Origin: CBFHOS01 sp965657645
Lineage (GTDB): Bacteria; Pseudomonadota; Alphaproteobacteria; Puniceispirillales; Puniceispirillaceae
Length of the DNA: 32,105 nt
NCBI GenBank assembly: GCA_965657645.1
Contig: CBFHOS010000020.1
Span: 1 to 32,105, forward strand
Direction of reading: 5' to 3'
In this document: positions 15,546-23,784 of the stretch, in pieces
Layout of the letters: every line of letters begins with the position of its first letter
Position numbering within the stretch: the stretch's first letter is position 1
The notes under the pieces: generated by a model
Databases searched by the model: none
What the model was told of the DNA's origin: nothing
What the model saw: the letters and a program-made list of their open reading frames with translations, nothing else
Position numbers and translations under genes: made by a program

Positions 15546-15731
15546 ATGGATGATGAGCTTGAACGGGTGAAGCCAACTGGCCTTGGCCCGGAAATGGAAC
15601 GCTGGAACATAGAAGATTTGCAGGAATATGTGGCGCGGATGAAGGCAGAGATTGCAAAGGTAGAGGGCATCATTGCCAGCAAAGGCGCGGTAAACGAGGC
15701 GGCGGCGGCGCTGTTTGGCAAGAAAGACTAG
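15546..15731 (+). CDS. DUF1192 family small protein
   Basis: 61-residue alphaproteobacterial DUF1192 protein of unknown function. Visible features are the short conserved stretch IEDLQEYVARMKAEI and the KVEGIIASK segment, predicted to form one helix or coiled coil, with a small Ala-rich tail. AGAGAGGGC precedes the ATG. It ends 6 bp before the ygfZ stop of the opposite strand, with no room for a terminator. Confidence 0.85.
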   Translation: MDDELERVKPTGLGPEMERWNIEDLQEYVARMKAEIAKVEGIIASKGAVNEAAAALFGKKD

Positions 15732-15737
15732 GCTTTT

Positions 15738-16688
15738 TTAACGGTTTGCTTTGTCGGTGCGGGCGGGATTGGGTAGCGGCGTCATCCAGTCTGGGATGGC
15801 CAGATTAGCAGATGCCCCATCCACAAAAAGCCCCGCCGGATCGGCCAAAATGGCGTGGATGTCTGACAGCTTGATCAAACAAAGAGCTATTGATGCGCCA
15901 GAACTGGAATTACATGAGCTGGTTTTGGTCGTGGCAATCACTGCGCCTGCATAGGTGATATCACTATCTGGCGCTGGCGGCGCTGCATTTATCATGATTG
16001 GAACGAGGCGGCGTTTTACTAGCCCGCGATAATGCGTGCGTGCGGTTACTTCCTGACCGATATAACAGCCCTTGGCAAAATCAACCGCGCCCAGCTGGTC
16101 CAGTCCCGCCTCTAGCATCAAAGCGCGTTCTGGCGTTAGGTCAATGGGACCATCTGGAACACCGCCAGCGATACGACGGTAATGCCAATCATTAATGTCA
16201 CCGCGTGCCACGACATCGCCATTAATTTCCGGAGCGCCAGTCGTGAGAGTGCGAAACCCAAGATCCGCATTGCCGATAATCCGGTTGCGCGGATCGTCAT
16301 ATAATACCATTTCAGGCGGCAGAGCCGGCGCACTGGCATTACCGGCGGGGTGCCATATCACCGATGATTGCAAATCGCCAATGATCTCGAGTGTGATCGG
16401 ACGCCGCAAGCGATACCGCCGAAGCCGTGCAAACAGATCATCAATCCGCGGTGCATCACTCTCGATGATAAACCCATCTGTCCGGCGATAGAGGATCATA
16501 TCAAACAGCACACGGCCTTGCGGGGTTAGCAAGGCACCGGGCATGCAATGGCCAATCTCTAAAAGGTCAATATTCGCGGTGAGCAGTGATTGCAAAAATA
16601 TTGCGGCCTCGTCACCGCCAACATGAATAAAGGCTTTGTCGGCGGGTTGGGCCATTTGCCAAATGTCGTTGGATGTTGTCATTGTCAT
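15738..16688 (-). CDS. ygfZ: YgfZ/GcvT-like folate-binding iron-sulfur cluster protein
   Basis: YgfZ (COG0354) family: a tetrahydrofolate-binding relative of GcvT that helps assemble or repair some iron-sulfur enzymes such as MiaB. The diagnostic motif KGCYIGQE is present with Cys208. The N-terminus resembles the GcvT substrate domain (LQSLLTANI, TPQGRVLFDMIL). At 316 residues it is the usual size. The ATG overlaps the TGA of the upstream exported-protein gene (ATGA), so the two are translationally coupled; a second ATG lies two codons in. Confidence 0.94.
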   Translation of the reverse strand: MTMTTSNDIWQMAQPADKAFIHVGGDEAAIFLQSLLTANIDLLEIGHCMPGALLTPQGRVLFDMILYRRTDGFIIESDAPRIDDLFARLRRYRLRRPITLEIIGDLQSSVIWHPAGNASAPALPPEMVLYDDPRNRIIGNADLGFRTLTTGAPEINGDVVARGDINDWHYRRIAGGVPDGPIDLTPERALMLEAGLDQLGAVDFAKGCYIGQEVTARTHYRGLVKRRLVPIMINAAPPAPDSDITYAGAVIATTKTSSCNSSSGASIALCLIKLSDIHAILADPAGLFVDGASANLAIPDWMTPLPNPARTDKANR

Positions 16689-17197
16689 TTCTTCACCGTA
16701 ACCGCCCCATCATAACGGGCAATGTAAAAATGGCGTTCGCGGGCCCACCAGCATCTTTTTTCATCTGGTTCGATCTCGCGGTAATATTCATGATCCGCAA
16801 AATGAAAAAGCTGGGTGCATCCAAAATACCGGACTTTGATCGTGTCCTCGCCAAGATCGAGCTTGCCGCGGTCCTTTGAGGTGATTTCAATCGCCGGTCG
16901 GTCACGCCTGAAACACTGGCCACGCTTTTCGCCCTTGCACGCCGTTTCATCCGATTGGGTGATGCGAATATAGGTAAAGCGGCCATTCTCAAAGCGAAAG
17001 CCCTCATCATCGAACATCGCGCAATCATCATAGGGTGGTGACTGGCTCTTGGCGAATTCACAGGAAAACCAGTTGCCTGACCAAATATCCTGTTTTTGTG
17101 CGGTTGATGCGCCAGAACCATTATCAGAACCGGTATCGGCCGCCATCGCTGGGGACAAATAGGCCAAGGCGGCGAAGATGATGATTGCAATGCGCAC
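16685..17197 (-). CDS. Exported six-cysteine protein of unknown function
   Basis: I do not recognise a family. With the start at GTG 17197 (AAGGG 7 bases before it) the protein has 170 residues. It opens with a clean signal peptide, MRIAIIIFAALAYLSPAMA, with predicted cleavage before ADTGS. The mature part has six cysteines (in SCEF, DCAM, ACKG, QCFR, GCTQ, RCWW), enough for three disulfides in the periplasm, and it is aromatic-rich. The open frame continues upstream to 17269, but that extension would hide the signal peptide. It precedes ygfZ with a 4-base overlap. Confidence 0.75.
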   Translation of the reverse strand: MRIAIIIFAALAYLSPAMAADTGSDNGSGASTAQKQDIWSGNWFSCEFAKSQSPPYDDCAMFDDEGFRFENGRFTYIRITQSDETACKGEKRGQCFRRDRPAIEITSKDRGKLDLGEDTIKVRYFGCTQLFHFADHEYYREIEPDEKRCWWARERHFYIARYDGAVTVKK

Positions 17198-17243
17198 TTT
17201 GCTACCCTTAAAAATTATTGGTGATGAAAAACGAGGCCCTATT

Positions 17244-18587
17244 CTAGCCGCGTGGTTTACTAAGTGCAAAGGTTAGCATCGCCGCCGATTGGGCAAGGAT
17301 CGCAAGGGCTAAATTCAATCCAAGCAGGACGCCAAGGCCGAAATCCCAATCGATTAACACGCCCATCACCATTGGTGATAATGCCGATGCAAATACCCCG
17401 GCGGGTAGAAATACCGCTTTGATCTCGCCCAGATAGCGCGTGCCATAGAGTTCGCTGATGAGCGATGTGTGCGCAGTAAATGGCATGCCCGCACCAAAGC
17501 CAAAGAATATAAAGAACAGCGCCACGCCCCAATTTGCACCGACAAGCCATAGCACCAGACAGGCAATCGCAATTGGTAACATCGTATGTGGGGCCACTCG
17601 TCGGGCGGTAAAACGATCAACTAATTGACCAACCAGCAAGCCGCCCATAATCGCGCATGCCGCATATAATACATAGCCGACCGACCATTGCGTCATGGTC
17701 ACACCTTTAAGGCTGGCGAGATGAATTTGATGAAACATCAGGCCCGTCATGGTGAAGTTTGGCACTAGTTGCAGTCCCAAAAGCGCGCCCCAGAACCGGC
17801 CATCGCGCAGAACTTCATGACGCCGCCATTGCTTTTGACCGGCATAGAGCTTGTCTTCTTCTGCCGGTGTGAGCGGTGCTGATTTACCCGATTTGCCCGA
17901 TTTTCCGGTATCAAGCCCATCGAGGCCGGGACCATCTTGCAAGCTAGTGCGCCGCGTCAGGGCGCGCAAATTCGGCGCAAGCGCCAGCCAGATCACCAAC
18001 GGGATACCAATCCAGAGGGTGCGCCAATCAACCAGCCCCAAAAGAATAACAATGCTAGCAGGGGCAACAGACTCGGCCGCATTCATCCCCAGCATTGCGA
18101 CCGAAAGCGCTCGCCCACGCGCCGCCACATAACGCCGTGCCATCGCCGTAGAATAGGTATGGGTGGTCATGCCCTGGCCCCATAATCGTAACATGTAAAG
18201 ACCGAGGATGAGAGTGACGACATTGAATATCTGGCTGAATAACATCGCCGCCAAACACAGGCAGGTGACAACGAGAAAGGCCAGACGCTCGACCCGCATG
18301 GTGTCCGCAAGCTTGCCAAGCCATAACAGGGTGATCGCGCTACAAGTGGTGGCGATAGCGTAATAGGTGCCGAACTCGCCGTGGGTTAGGGACAATGCGT
18401 TTCTGATCTCGGCGGAAAATAGCGAGATGAAATAGGTCTGGCCCATTGATGAGCAAAAGGCCATGGCCATGCCAAATAACAAAAACCGCCACTCAACGCG
18501 CAGAAAGACCGAGGTTGGAACGAACGCACCCGCTGGCGCAGATGGGCTGGTATTCTCTGGGGGAATAGGGGAATTTGGTTTGTGCAT
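17244..18587 (-). CDS. Major facilitator superfamily permease
   Basis: Inner-membrane secondary transporter of the MFS; substrate not identifiable. With the start at ATG 18587 it has 447 residues and about 12 hydrophobic helices. The MFS loop-2/3 signature appears as LGKLADTMRVERLAF and again in the second half as VGQLVDRFTARRVAP. The central cytoplasmic loop contains GKSGKSGKS, encoded by a 9-bp tandem repeat. The frame stays open to 18689, but the extra 34 residues are not MFS-like and overlap a promoter-like sequence facing clpB. Its stop is 46 bp upstream of the exported-protein gene. Confidence 0.9.
   Translation of the reverse strand: MHKPNSPIPPENTSPSAPAGAFVPTSVFLRVEWRFLLFGMAMAFCSSMGQTYFISLFSAEIRNALSLTHGEFGTYYAIATTCSAITLLWLGKLADTMRVERLAFLVVTCLCLAAMLFSQIFNVVTLILGLYMLRLWGQGMTTHTYSTAMARRYVAARGRALSVAMLGMNAAESVAPASIVILLGLVDWRTLWIGIPLVIWLALAPNLRALTRRTSLQDGPGLDGLDTGKSGKSGKSAPLTPAEEDKLYAGQKQWRRHEVLRDGRFWGALLGLQLVPNFTMTGLMFHQIHLASLKGVTMTQWSVGYVLYAACAIMGGLLVGQLVDRFTARRVAPHTMLPIAIACLVLWLVGANWGVALFFIFFGFGAGMPFTAHTSLISELYGTRYLGEIKAVFLPAGVFASALSPMVMGVLIDWDFGLGVLLGLNLALAILAQSAAMLTFALSKPRG
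17881..17907. repeat. 9-bp tandem repeat inside the MFS gene
   Basis: gatttaccc, gatttgccc and gattttccg run head to tail. On the coding (minus) strand they encode Gly-Lys-Ser three times in the loop between the two transporter halves. The differences are at third codon positions, so the protein repeat is exact. Confidence 0.75.
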
Positions 18588-18646
18588 GCCGGATTTCACC
18601 ACGGGTCTGGCGATATAACAAGAAAGAAAGGACGGCCTGTGGCGCT

Positions 18647-18674
18647 CTTGAAATGTTAAGGATCTATACATAAG
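18647..18674 (+). promoter_or_regulatory. Candidate heat-shock-like promoter upstream of clpB
   Basis: CTTGAAATG followed by CTATACAT resembles an alphaproteobacterial RpoH -35 (CTTG) and -10 (CTAT) pair, 96 bases before the clpB start. The gap from CTTG to CTAT is only 13 bases, shorter than I expect, so the call is weak. The position upstream of a chaperone gene is the main support. Confidence 0.25.
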
Positions 18675-18769
18675 TAAAAAGCATAGCAAAAGCCTCCACC
18701 ATAAAATTTAGCTAAACAGATGGTGCTAAAGGCGGGTGGAACCTATGTTATCCTATGAAGGAGATTATT

Positions 18770-21445
18770 ATGCAGACCGATCGTTTTACGGCACTTGTCC
18801 GCAATGCCTTTATCGCGGCGCAGAATGCAGCGCTGGCGGCGAACCACCAGAAGATTACATCTTTCCATTTTCTGGATGCTTTGCTCGATGATGATAATGT
18901 CATGGCGACAACGCTGATTGGCCGCGCTGGTGGTGATCTTAGTACCCTTCGCACCGAAATTAAGGCCAAGCTAGAGGCCATTCCTGTGGTGACTGGCGGC
19001 GGTGCTGATCAATTACAATTGGATGTTGATTTCGCGCGTATTTTGCAGGCGGCGGAAACCGAGGCAAAAGAGCTTAAGGACGCGTTTCTTGCGGTTGACG
19101 CTCTGTTGATCGCAATGGCGAAAAGCACTGGCGCGACCGGTAAGATGATGGCCGCGGCGGGCATTGATGCGAGCGCGATGGCAAATGCGGTTAGTGATAT
19201 GCGTAAAGGCCGGACCGCTGATAGTGACGCCGCCGAGGATGCCTATGAGGCGCTGTCGAAATATACCACTGATCTGACCGATGCCGCGCGCAAGGGCAAG
19301 CTTGATCCGGTTATTGGCCGCGAGGCTGAGGTGCGCCGCACGGTACAAATTCTGGCACGGCGCACAAAGAATAATCCGGTATTAATTGGCCAGCCCGGTG
19401 TTGGTAAAACCGCTATTGCCGAGGGCTTGGCCCAGCGCATTATCAATGGTGATGTTCCCCAAGCATTGGCACATAAATCGCTATTATCGCTCGATATGGG
19501 GGCGCTGGTGGCGGGAGCAAAATACCGTGGTGAATTTGAAGAACGGCTAAAGGCTGTATTAAAGGAAGTGCAATCGCGCGACGGCGAGGTCATTCTCTTT
19601 ATCGACGAAATGCACCAGATTGTCGGGGCTGGCAAAAGCGATGGCGCGATGGATGCGTCAAACTTGCTAAAGCCGGCATTGGCCCGTGGTGAGTTACGCT
19701 GTATTGGCGCCACGACATTGGATGAATACCGCAAATATGTTGAAAAAGACGCGGCCCTAACGCGCCGTTTCCAGCCGGTATTTGTCGAAGAGCCAACGGT
19801 TGAGGATACGGTTTTTGTTCTGCGCGGTCTTAAGGAAAAATACGAGTTACACCATGGCGTGCGTATTACTGATGATGCGCTGATCGCGGCCGCACGCCTG
19901 TCGCATCGCTATATCACCGAGCGGTTTTTGCCGGATAAGGCGATTGACGTAATGGACGAAGCCGCCAGCCATTTGCGGATCCAGTCCGATAGCAAGCCGG
20001 CCGACCTTGATGCGGCGGATCGCAGCATTATCCAGTTGAAAATCGAACAGGCGGCATTGCAAAAGGAATCGGCAAAATCATCGGCCAAGCGGCTTGCGGT
20101 TATCGCCAAAGAGCTGGCCGCATTAGAAGAAACATCCGCGCGTCTGACGGCGGATTGGGATGGCGTGAAAAATCAGATGGGTGAGGTGGGCCGCTTGCAA
20201 CAAGCGCTCGAAGATGCCCGTCATGAATTGAACGTGGCACAGCGCGGCGGCAAGCTAGAGGAGGCGGCCGAATTAACCTATGCACGCATCCCCGCGCTGG
20301 AGGCAGAATTAACCGCGGCAAAGGATGAAGTATCGGCATCGCAATTGGTCAATGAGGAAGTAACCGCCGCAGATATCGCCACGGTGATAAGCAATTGGAC
20401 CGGTATTCCGGTTGATAAAATGCTTGAAGGTGAGCGTGAAAAACTGTTGCAGATGGAGAGTATTATCGGCCGGCGGATTATCGGCCAGAGTGCCGCCATC
20501 GCCGCGATCTCTAACGCCACGCGCCGCTCGCGGGCCGGACTATCCGATCCGCATCAGCCAATGGGTAGCTTTTTGATGCTGGGCCCAACCGGTGTTGGCA
20601 AGACCGAGCTTGCCAAGGCTTTGGCCAGTTTCCTGTTTGATAATGAGACCGCCGTGCTGCGCATGGACATGTCTGAATATATGGAAAAGCATTCGGTCGC
20701 GCGGCTGATCGGTGCGCCTCCTGGCTATGTTGGTTATGAAGAGGGCGGCAGTCTCACCGAGGCAGTGCGCCGCCGGCCTTATCAGGTGGTGCTGTTTGAC
20801 GAGATTGAAAAAGCCCATCCGGATATTTTCAACGTGCTATTGCAGGTGCTCGATGAAGGCCATCTAACCGATGGGCAGGGACGGCGTGTCGACTTTTCAA
20901 ACACGATCATTCTGCTGACGTCTAATATTGGCGCGGAGCATTTGCTGGCGAATGATGATGCCAGCAGTGATGGTGAGATTGATGAAGCCACACGCGATGC
21001 GGTGATGAACGATGTCCATAGCACGTTCCGTCCAGAATTTCTGAACCGCCTTGATGAGACGCTGTTATTCCGCCGCCTATCGCAGGATGATATGGGCGCC
21101 ATTGTCGATATTCAATTTGCCCGTTTGGCCGAACGCTTGGCCGATGTTGGTGTCGTCCTCAGCCTTTCAAGCGAGGCCGCCAATTGGCTTGCGCTTCGCG
21201 GATATGATCCACAATTCGGCGCGCGGCCATTGCAACGGGTGATTAAAAACATGGTGCAAAATCCGCTGGCCGAGGCGTTGTTATCTGGCCGGTTTGGCGA
21301 TGGTGATGTGGTTGAGGTGCGGTGCGAGAACGGTGCCAATCCGATGGATGGTGGCTTGGCCTTTGGCTATGCGACCCCACAGGGCGATGGTCCGGTGAAA
21401 GGCACCTTGTCCGATAGCGCCACCGATGCCGCTGGCACCGCCTAA
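18770..21445 (+). CDS. clpB: ATP-dependent disaggregase ClpB
   Basis: AAA+ hexameric disaggregase that, with DnaK, pulls proteins out of aggregates. The start is ATG 18770, with AAGGAG 6 bases upstream; a longer frame from 18755 starts inside that site. The 891 residues carry the Clp N domain, NBD1 with Walker A GQPGVGKT (from 207) and Walker B ILFIDEMHQ (commonly IDELH), a coiled-coil middle domain at about 410-530, and NBD2 with GPTGVGKT (from 605) and VVLFDEIEKAHPDIFN. The tail after about residue 855 is low complexity and longer than in E. coli (857 residues). The permease gene begins 8 bp later. Confidence 0.98.
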   Translation: MQTDRFTALVRNAFIAAQNAALAANHQKITSFHFLDALLDDDNVMATTLIGRAGGDLSTLRTEIKAKLEAIPVVTGGGADQLQLDVDFARILQAAETEAKELKDAFLAVDALLIAMAKSTGATGKMMAAAGIDASAMANAVSDMRKGRTADSDAAEDAYEALSKYTTDLTDAARKGKLDPVIGREAEVRRTVQILARRTKNNPVLIGQPGVGKTAIAEGLAQRIINGDVPQALAHKSLLSLDMGALVAGAKYRGEFEERLKAVLKEVQSRDGEVILFIDEMHQIVGAGKSDGAMDASNLLKPALARGELRCIGATTLDEYRKYVEKDAALTRRFQPVFVEEPTVEDTVFVLRGLKEKYELHHGVRITDDALIAAARLSHRYITERFLPDKAIDVMDEAASHLRIQSDSKPADLDAADRSIIQLKIEQAALQKESAKSSAKRLAVIAKELAALEETSARLTADWDGVKNQMGEVGRLQQALEDARHELNVAQRGGKLEEAAELTYARIPALEAELTAAKDEVSASQLVNEEVTAADIATVISNWTGIPVDKMLEGEREKLLQMESIIGRRIIGQSAAIAAISNATRRSRAGLSDPHQPMGSFLMLGPTGVGKTELAKALASFLFDNETAVLRMDMSEYMEKHSVARLIGAPPGYVGYEEGGSLTEAVRRRPYQVVLFDEIEKAHPDIFNVLLQVLDEGHLTDGQGRRVDFSNTIILLTSNIGAEHLLANDDASSDGEIDEATRDAVMNDVHSTFRPEFLNRLDETLLFRRLSQDDMGAIVDIQFARLAERLADVGVVLSLSSEAANWLALRGYDPQFGARPLQRVIKNMVQNPLAEALLSGRFGDGDVVEVRCENGANPMDGGLAFGYATPQGDGPVKGTLSDSATDAAGTA

Positions 21446-21453
21446 TCGCTGGT

Positions 21454-22170
21454 ATGGTTATTGAATTAGCGGTCATTACAATTGGTAGTTTTCTGGCGGC
21501 AGTGGTGAATGCGATGTTTGCCACTGGCGGCATTCATCTACTGCTTGCCTCGACCACCGCGGTTTTGCCGGTGGCCATTGCGATCCCGCTACAATCTGTT
21601 CTGGCGATGAGTTCATTGGTGGCGCGAGTGTGGTTGTTTCGCACCCATATACATTGGCCGCTGATCTTTGCCTTTGTACCAATGGCGGCGGTTGGTGCGT
21701 ATTTTGGCGCGCTTAGTTTTGTCGCTATGGATGAAGATCTTTTGGCGATCTTATTGGGCGCGTTGTTGTTGCTAATGATCTGGGTGCCCATTCGCCATTT
21801 TGTCCTGCCACTGCGCCGCCCCTTTGCCATCATTGGCCTGATCCACGGGTATCTGGGCACGGTGTTTGGCATTGGCGTGGTGCTACAACCGGCCATGCTC
21901 CGCACGCAATTAATGAAGCTACAGATAACCGGCACGCTGGCGGTTTGTCTGTTGATGCTCGATTTTTTCAAGATTACTGGCTATGTGCTTACCGGCTTTG
22001 ATTACCGCGATTATTGGATGCATATCCTATTAGCGACAATCGGCGGCACGGCGGGTAGTTTTGTTGGTCGCAATCTCACTAGCCGGGTGTCAGAGGCGCA
22101 ATTCCGGCTCGTTTTCAAATGGCTGATCACTGTGGTGGCACTAAGACTGCTCGCAATTGGCTTGCTCTAG
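21454..22170 (+). CDS. TauE/SafE (TSUP) family permease
   Basis: Membrane protein of the sulfite exporter TauE/SafE family, whose members move sulfur- or carbon-containing anions. The 238 residues form 7-8 hydrophobic helices in two similar halves; the short re-entrant motifs AVVNAMFATGGIHLLLAS and YLGTVFGIGVVLQPAML fit the family. The start ATG is 8 bp after the clpB stop, so transcription with clpB is likely. The substrate is unknown; the next genes suggest but do not prove a role in aromatic or amine metabolism. Confidence 0.82.
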   Translation: MVIELAVITIGSFLAAVVNAMFATGGIHLLLASTTAVLPVAIAIPLQSVLAMSSLVARVWLFRTHIHWPLIFAFVPMAAVGAYFGALSFVAMDEDLLAILLGALLLLMIWVPIRHFVLPLRRPFAIIGLIHGYLGTVFGIGVVLQPAMLRTQLMKLQITGTLAVCLLMLDFFKITGYVLTGFDYRDYWMHILLATIGGTAGSFVGRNLTSRVSEAQFRLVFKWLITVVALRLLAIGLL

Positions 22171-22224
22171 GGCTGGCCAAGACGATAGGGTTTTTCAAGG
22201 TGATTACTGTGGTGAGAAAAAATT

Positions 22225-23232
22225 ATGGCTTTGCTAGACCCCAATATGTCGGTGCCTTTCAATATCACCCGATTGAGCCATGTGGTTCAAACCAGCAAGG
22301 ATCTAGACGCGACACGGTTTTTCTATGAGAGCGGCCTCGGCCTTGAGGTGACCTTTCACGATAGTGAACGGCTATGCCTACGCGCTATCGAGGAAACCAG
22401 CCAGTTTTCACTGATGTTTGAAAAAACCGATGCGGACGGCCCCGGCCTCTGTCGCTCTATCGGCTATCGGATGTATAGCGATGATGATGTGCGCCGCGCC
22501 CATGACTGGTTTGCCGAGAGAAATGTACCGGCGGCGTTTGTTGAAAGGCCCTTTCAAGGATTGACCCTGCGCATTACCGATGCGGTTGGGGTGCCAGTGG
22601 AATTTTGTGCAACGATGGATCAGAGTGAAAACCGCATGCGCCAGTTTCACACGCATGCCGGTGCCAAGCTGGTGTTTCTCGACCATATCCAGATCGCCAC
22701 TGATGATGTGCAATCGGCCTATCAATTCTATAATGATATTGGTTTCAGGCTGACCGAATATACCGCCACTGATGGATCTGACGAGATGTGGGGTGTCTGG
22801 TTAAAGCGCAAAAACAACACCCAAGATGTGGTCTATAGCAATGGCGCTGGACCGCGGCTTCATCATATTGCCTTTCACACACCAGAGATCGCCAGCGTGA
22901 TACACGGCGCCGATGTGATGGCCGGATTGGGGCTGGCCGCGACGATGGACCGGCCACCCGCGCGGCATGGCATCGGCAATGCGTTTTTCGCCTATTACCG
23001 CGATCCAGATGGACACCGCGTCGAGACATTCACCAGCCATTATAATGTGATTGATAGTGATCATACGCCGACGAGATGGGATCTATCGGATACACGCCGC
23101 TCGCAAATCTGGGGCTTTCCGGCGCCGCGCAAATGGTTTTTTGAGGCGACCGAGTTTGAAAATACACCGGTCAAACCGCCTTTGCTCGATGCGCCGCCAT
23201 TCACCTTGGAAGATTTCTTAGAGGGTTTCTAA
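22225..23232 (+). CDS. Type I extradiol dioxygenase-like (VOC) protein with catalytic His replaced by Gln
   Basis: Two-domain vicinal-oxygen-chelate protein of 335 residues, most like homoprotocatechuate (3,4-dihydroxyphenylacetate) 2,3-dioxygenase. The metal triad is intact: His154 (FLDHIQIA), His214 (RLHHIAF) and Glu267 (GHRVETFT). Second-sphere residues Trp192, Arg243, His248 and Tyr257/258 also align with that enzyme, without gaps after residue 190. Two positions differ: the conserved active-site His200 is Gln200 (codon CAA, 22822-22824), and the residue matching Asn157 is Gln156. Ring cleavage may be slow, altered or absent. A GGTGAG site precedes the ATG. Same strand as the permease and a Rid-family gene. 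Confidence 0.85.
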   Translation: MALLDPNMSVPFNITRLSHVVQTSKDLDATRFFYESGLGLEVTFHDSERLCLRAIEETSQFSLMFEKTDADGPGLCRSIGYRMYSDDDVRRAHDWFAERNVPAAFVERPFQGLTLRITDAVGVPVEFCATMDQSENRMRQFHTHAGAKLVFLDHIQIATDDVQSAYQFYNDIGFRLTEYTATDGSDEMWGVWLKRKNNTQDVVYSNGAGPRLHHIAFHTPEIASVIHGADVMAGLGLAATMDRPPARHGIGNAFFAYYRDPDGHRVETFTSHYNVIDSDHTPTRWDLSDTRRSQIWGFPAPRKWFFEATEFENTPVKPPLLDAPPFTLEDFLEGF

Positions 23233-23293
23233 CGATGATCCGATATATGCCGCGCGATGGTTTTGCATTGGTTGCTAATTTGGGTGATCGCTA

Positions 23294-23677
23294 ATGGTGC
23301 GCGCAATTACCACGGCAAAGGCCGCCCAGCATAAAAATCCGGTTCCCAATGCCGCCATTCACCGCGGATTGCTGGTCACCTCTAGCATTCTTGGAAAGCG
23401 GCTGGATGATGATACCTACCCACAGGACAAAGCCGAGCAGGCGGCGTTGGTGTTTGAATATCTAGAGGCGATTTTGGCCGCCGCCGGTGCGCAATTGCAG
23501 GATGTGGTCAAGCTCGATCTGTATTTTGGGGACAAAGAGGACCGCGCCTATGCCAACCCGCATTGGCTACGGCTATGGCCCGATGAGGCACACCGCCCCG
23601 CCCGCCAAGCGCATGAAACAAAAATGCCAAAAGGCTGTTACATCCAGATCGTCGCGATGGCCGTTGTGGCGCAATAA
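23294..23677 (+). CDS. Rid (YjgF/YER057c/UK114) family protein
   Basis: Rid-family protein of 127 residues; relatives hydrolyse reactive imine/enamine intermediates or act as 2-aminomuconate deaminases in meta-cleavage pathways. The core features are VFEYLEAILAAAGAQLQDVVKL and a C-terminal MPKGCYIQIVAMAVV. The substrate-carboxylate arginine is kept (Arg104, as Arg105 in E. coli RidA), but the position of RidA Glu120 is Val120, so it is not a standard RidA. It follows the dioxygenase-like gene by 61 bp on the same strand. The ATG overlaps the stop of a 19-residue open frame (TAATG). Confidence 0.85.
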   Translation: MVRAITTAKAAQHKNPVPNAAIHRGLLVTSSILGKRLDDDTYPQDKAEQAALVFEYLEAILAAAGAQLQDVVKLDLYFGDKEDRAYANPHWLRLWPDEAHRPARQAHETKMPKGCYIQIVAMAVVAQ

Positions 23678-23708
23678 GCCATACCGGTTTAGCTTTGAAA
23701 AAGGGAAA

Positions 23709-23784
23709 TGGTGCTGCCAGCGTGATTCGAACACGCGACCTCACCCTTACCAAGGGTGCGCTCTACCGCTGGAGCTATGGCAGC
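23709..23784 (-). tRNA. tRNA-Thr (anticodon GGU)
   Basis: Read on the minus strand, all arms close: acceptor GCTGCCA/TGGCAGC, D arm GCTC-CAGCGGTA-GAGC, anticodon arm CACCC-TTGGTAA-GGGTG with anticodon GGT, 5-base variable loop, T arm GCGTG-TTCGAAT-CACGC, discriminator A and an encoded CCA. Total 76 bases. The anticodon arm and T loop match E. coli tRNA-Thr(GGU) closely. The flavoprotein gene lies 84 bp upstream of it on the same strand. Confidence 0.97.

Noticed and set aside
18588..18689. N-terminal extension of the MFS protein to 18689
   Set aside because: The extra 34 residues are not transporter-like, and the DNA contains a promoter-like sequence for clpB on the other strand; ATG 18587 was used.
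19243..19734. 163-codon minus-strand frame inside clpB
   Set aside because: It lies wholly within NBD1 of clpB on the opposite strand, Ser/Arg/Pro-rich, with no ribosome site or family.
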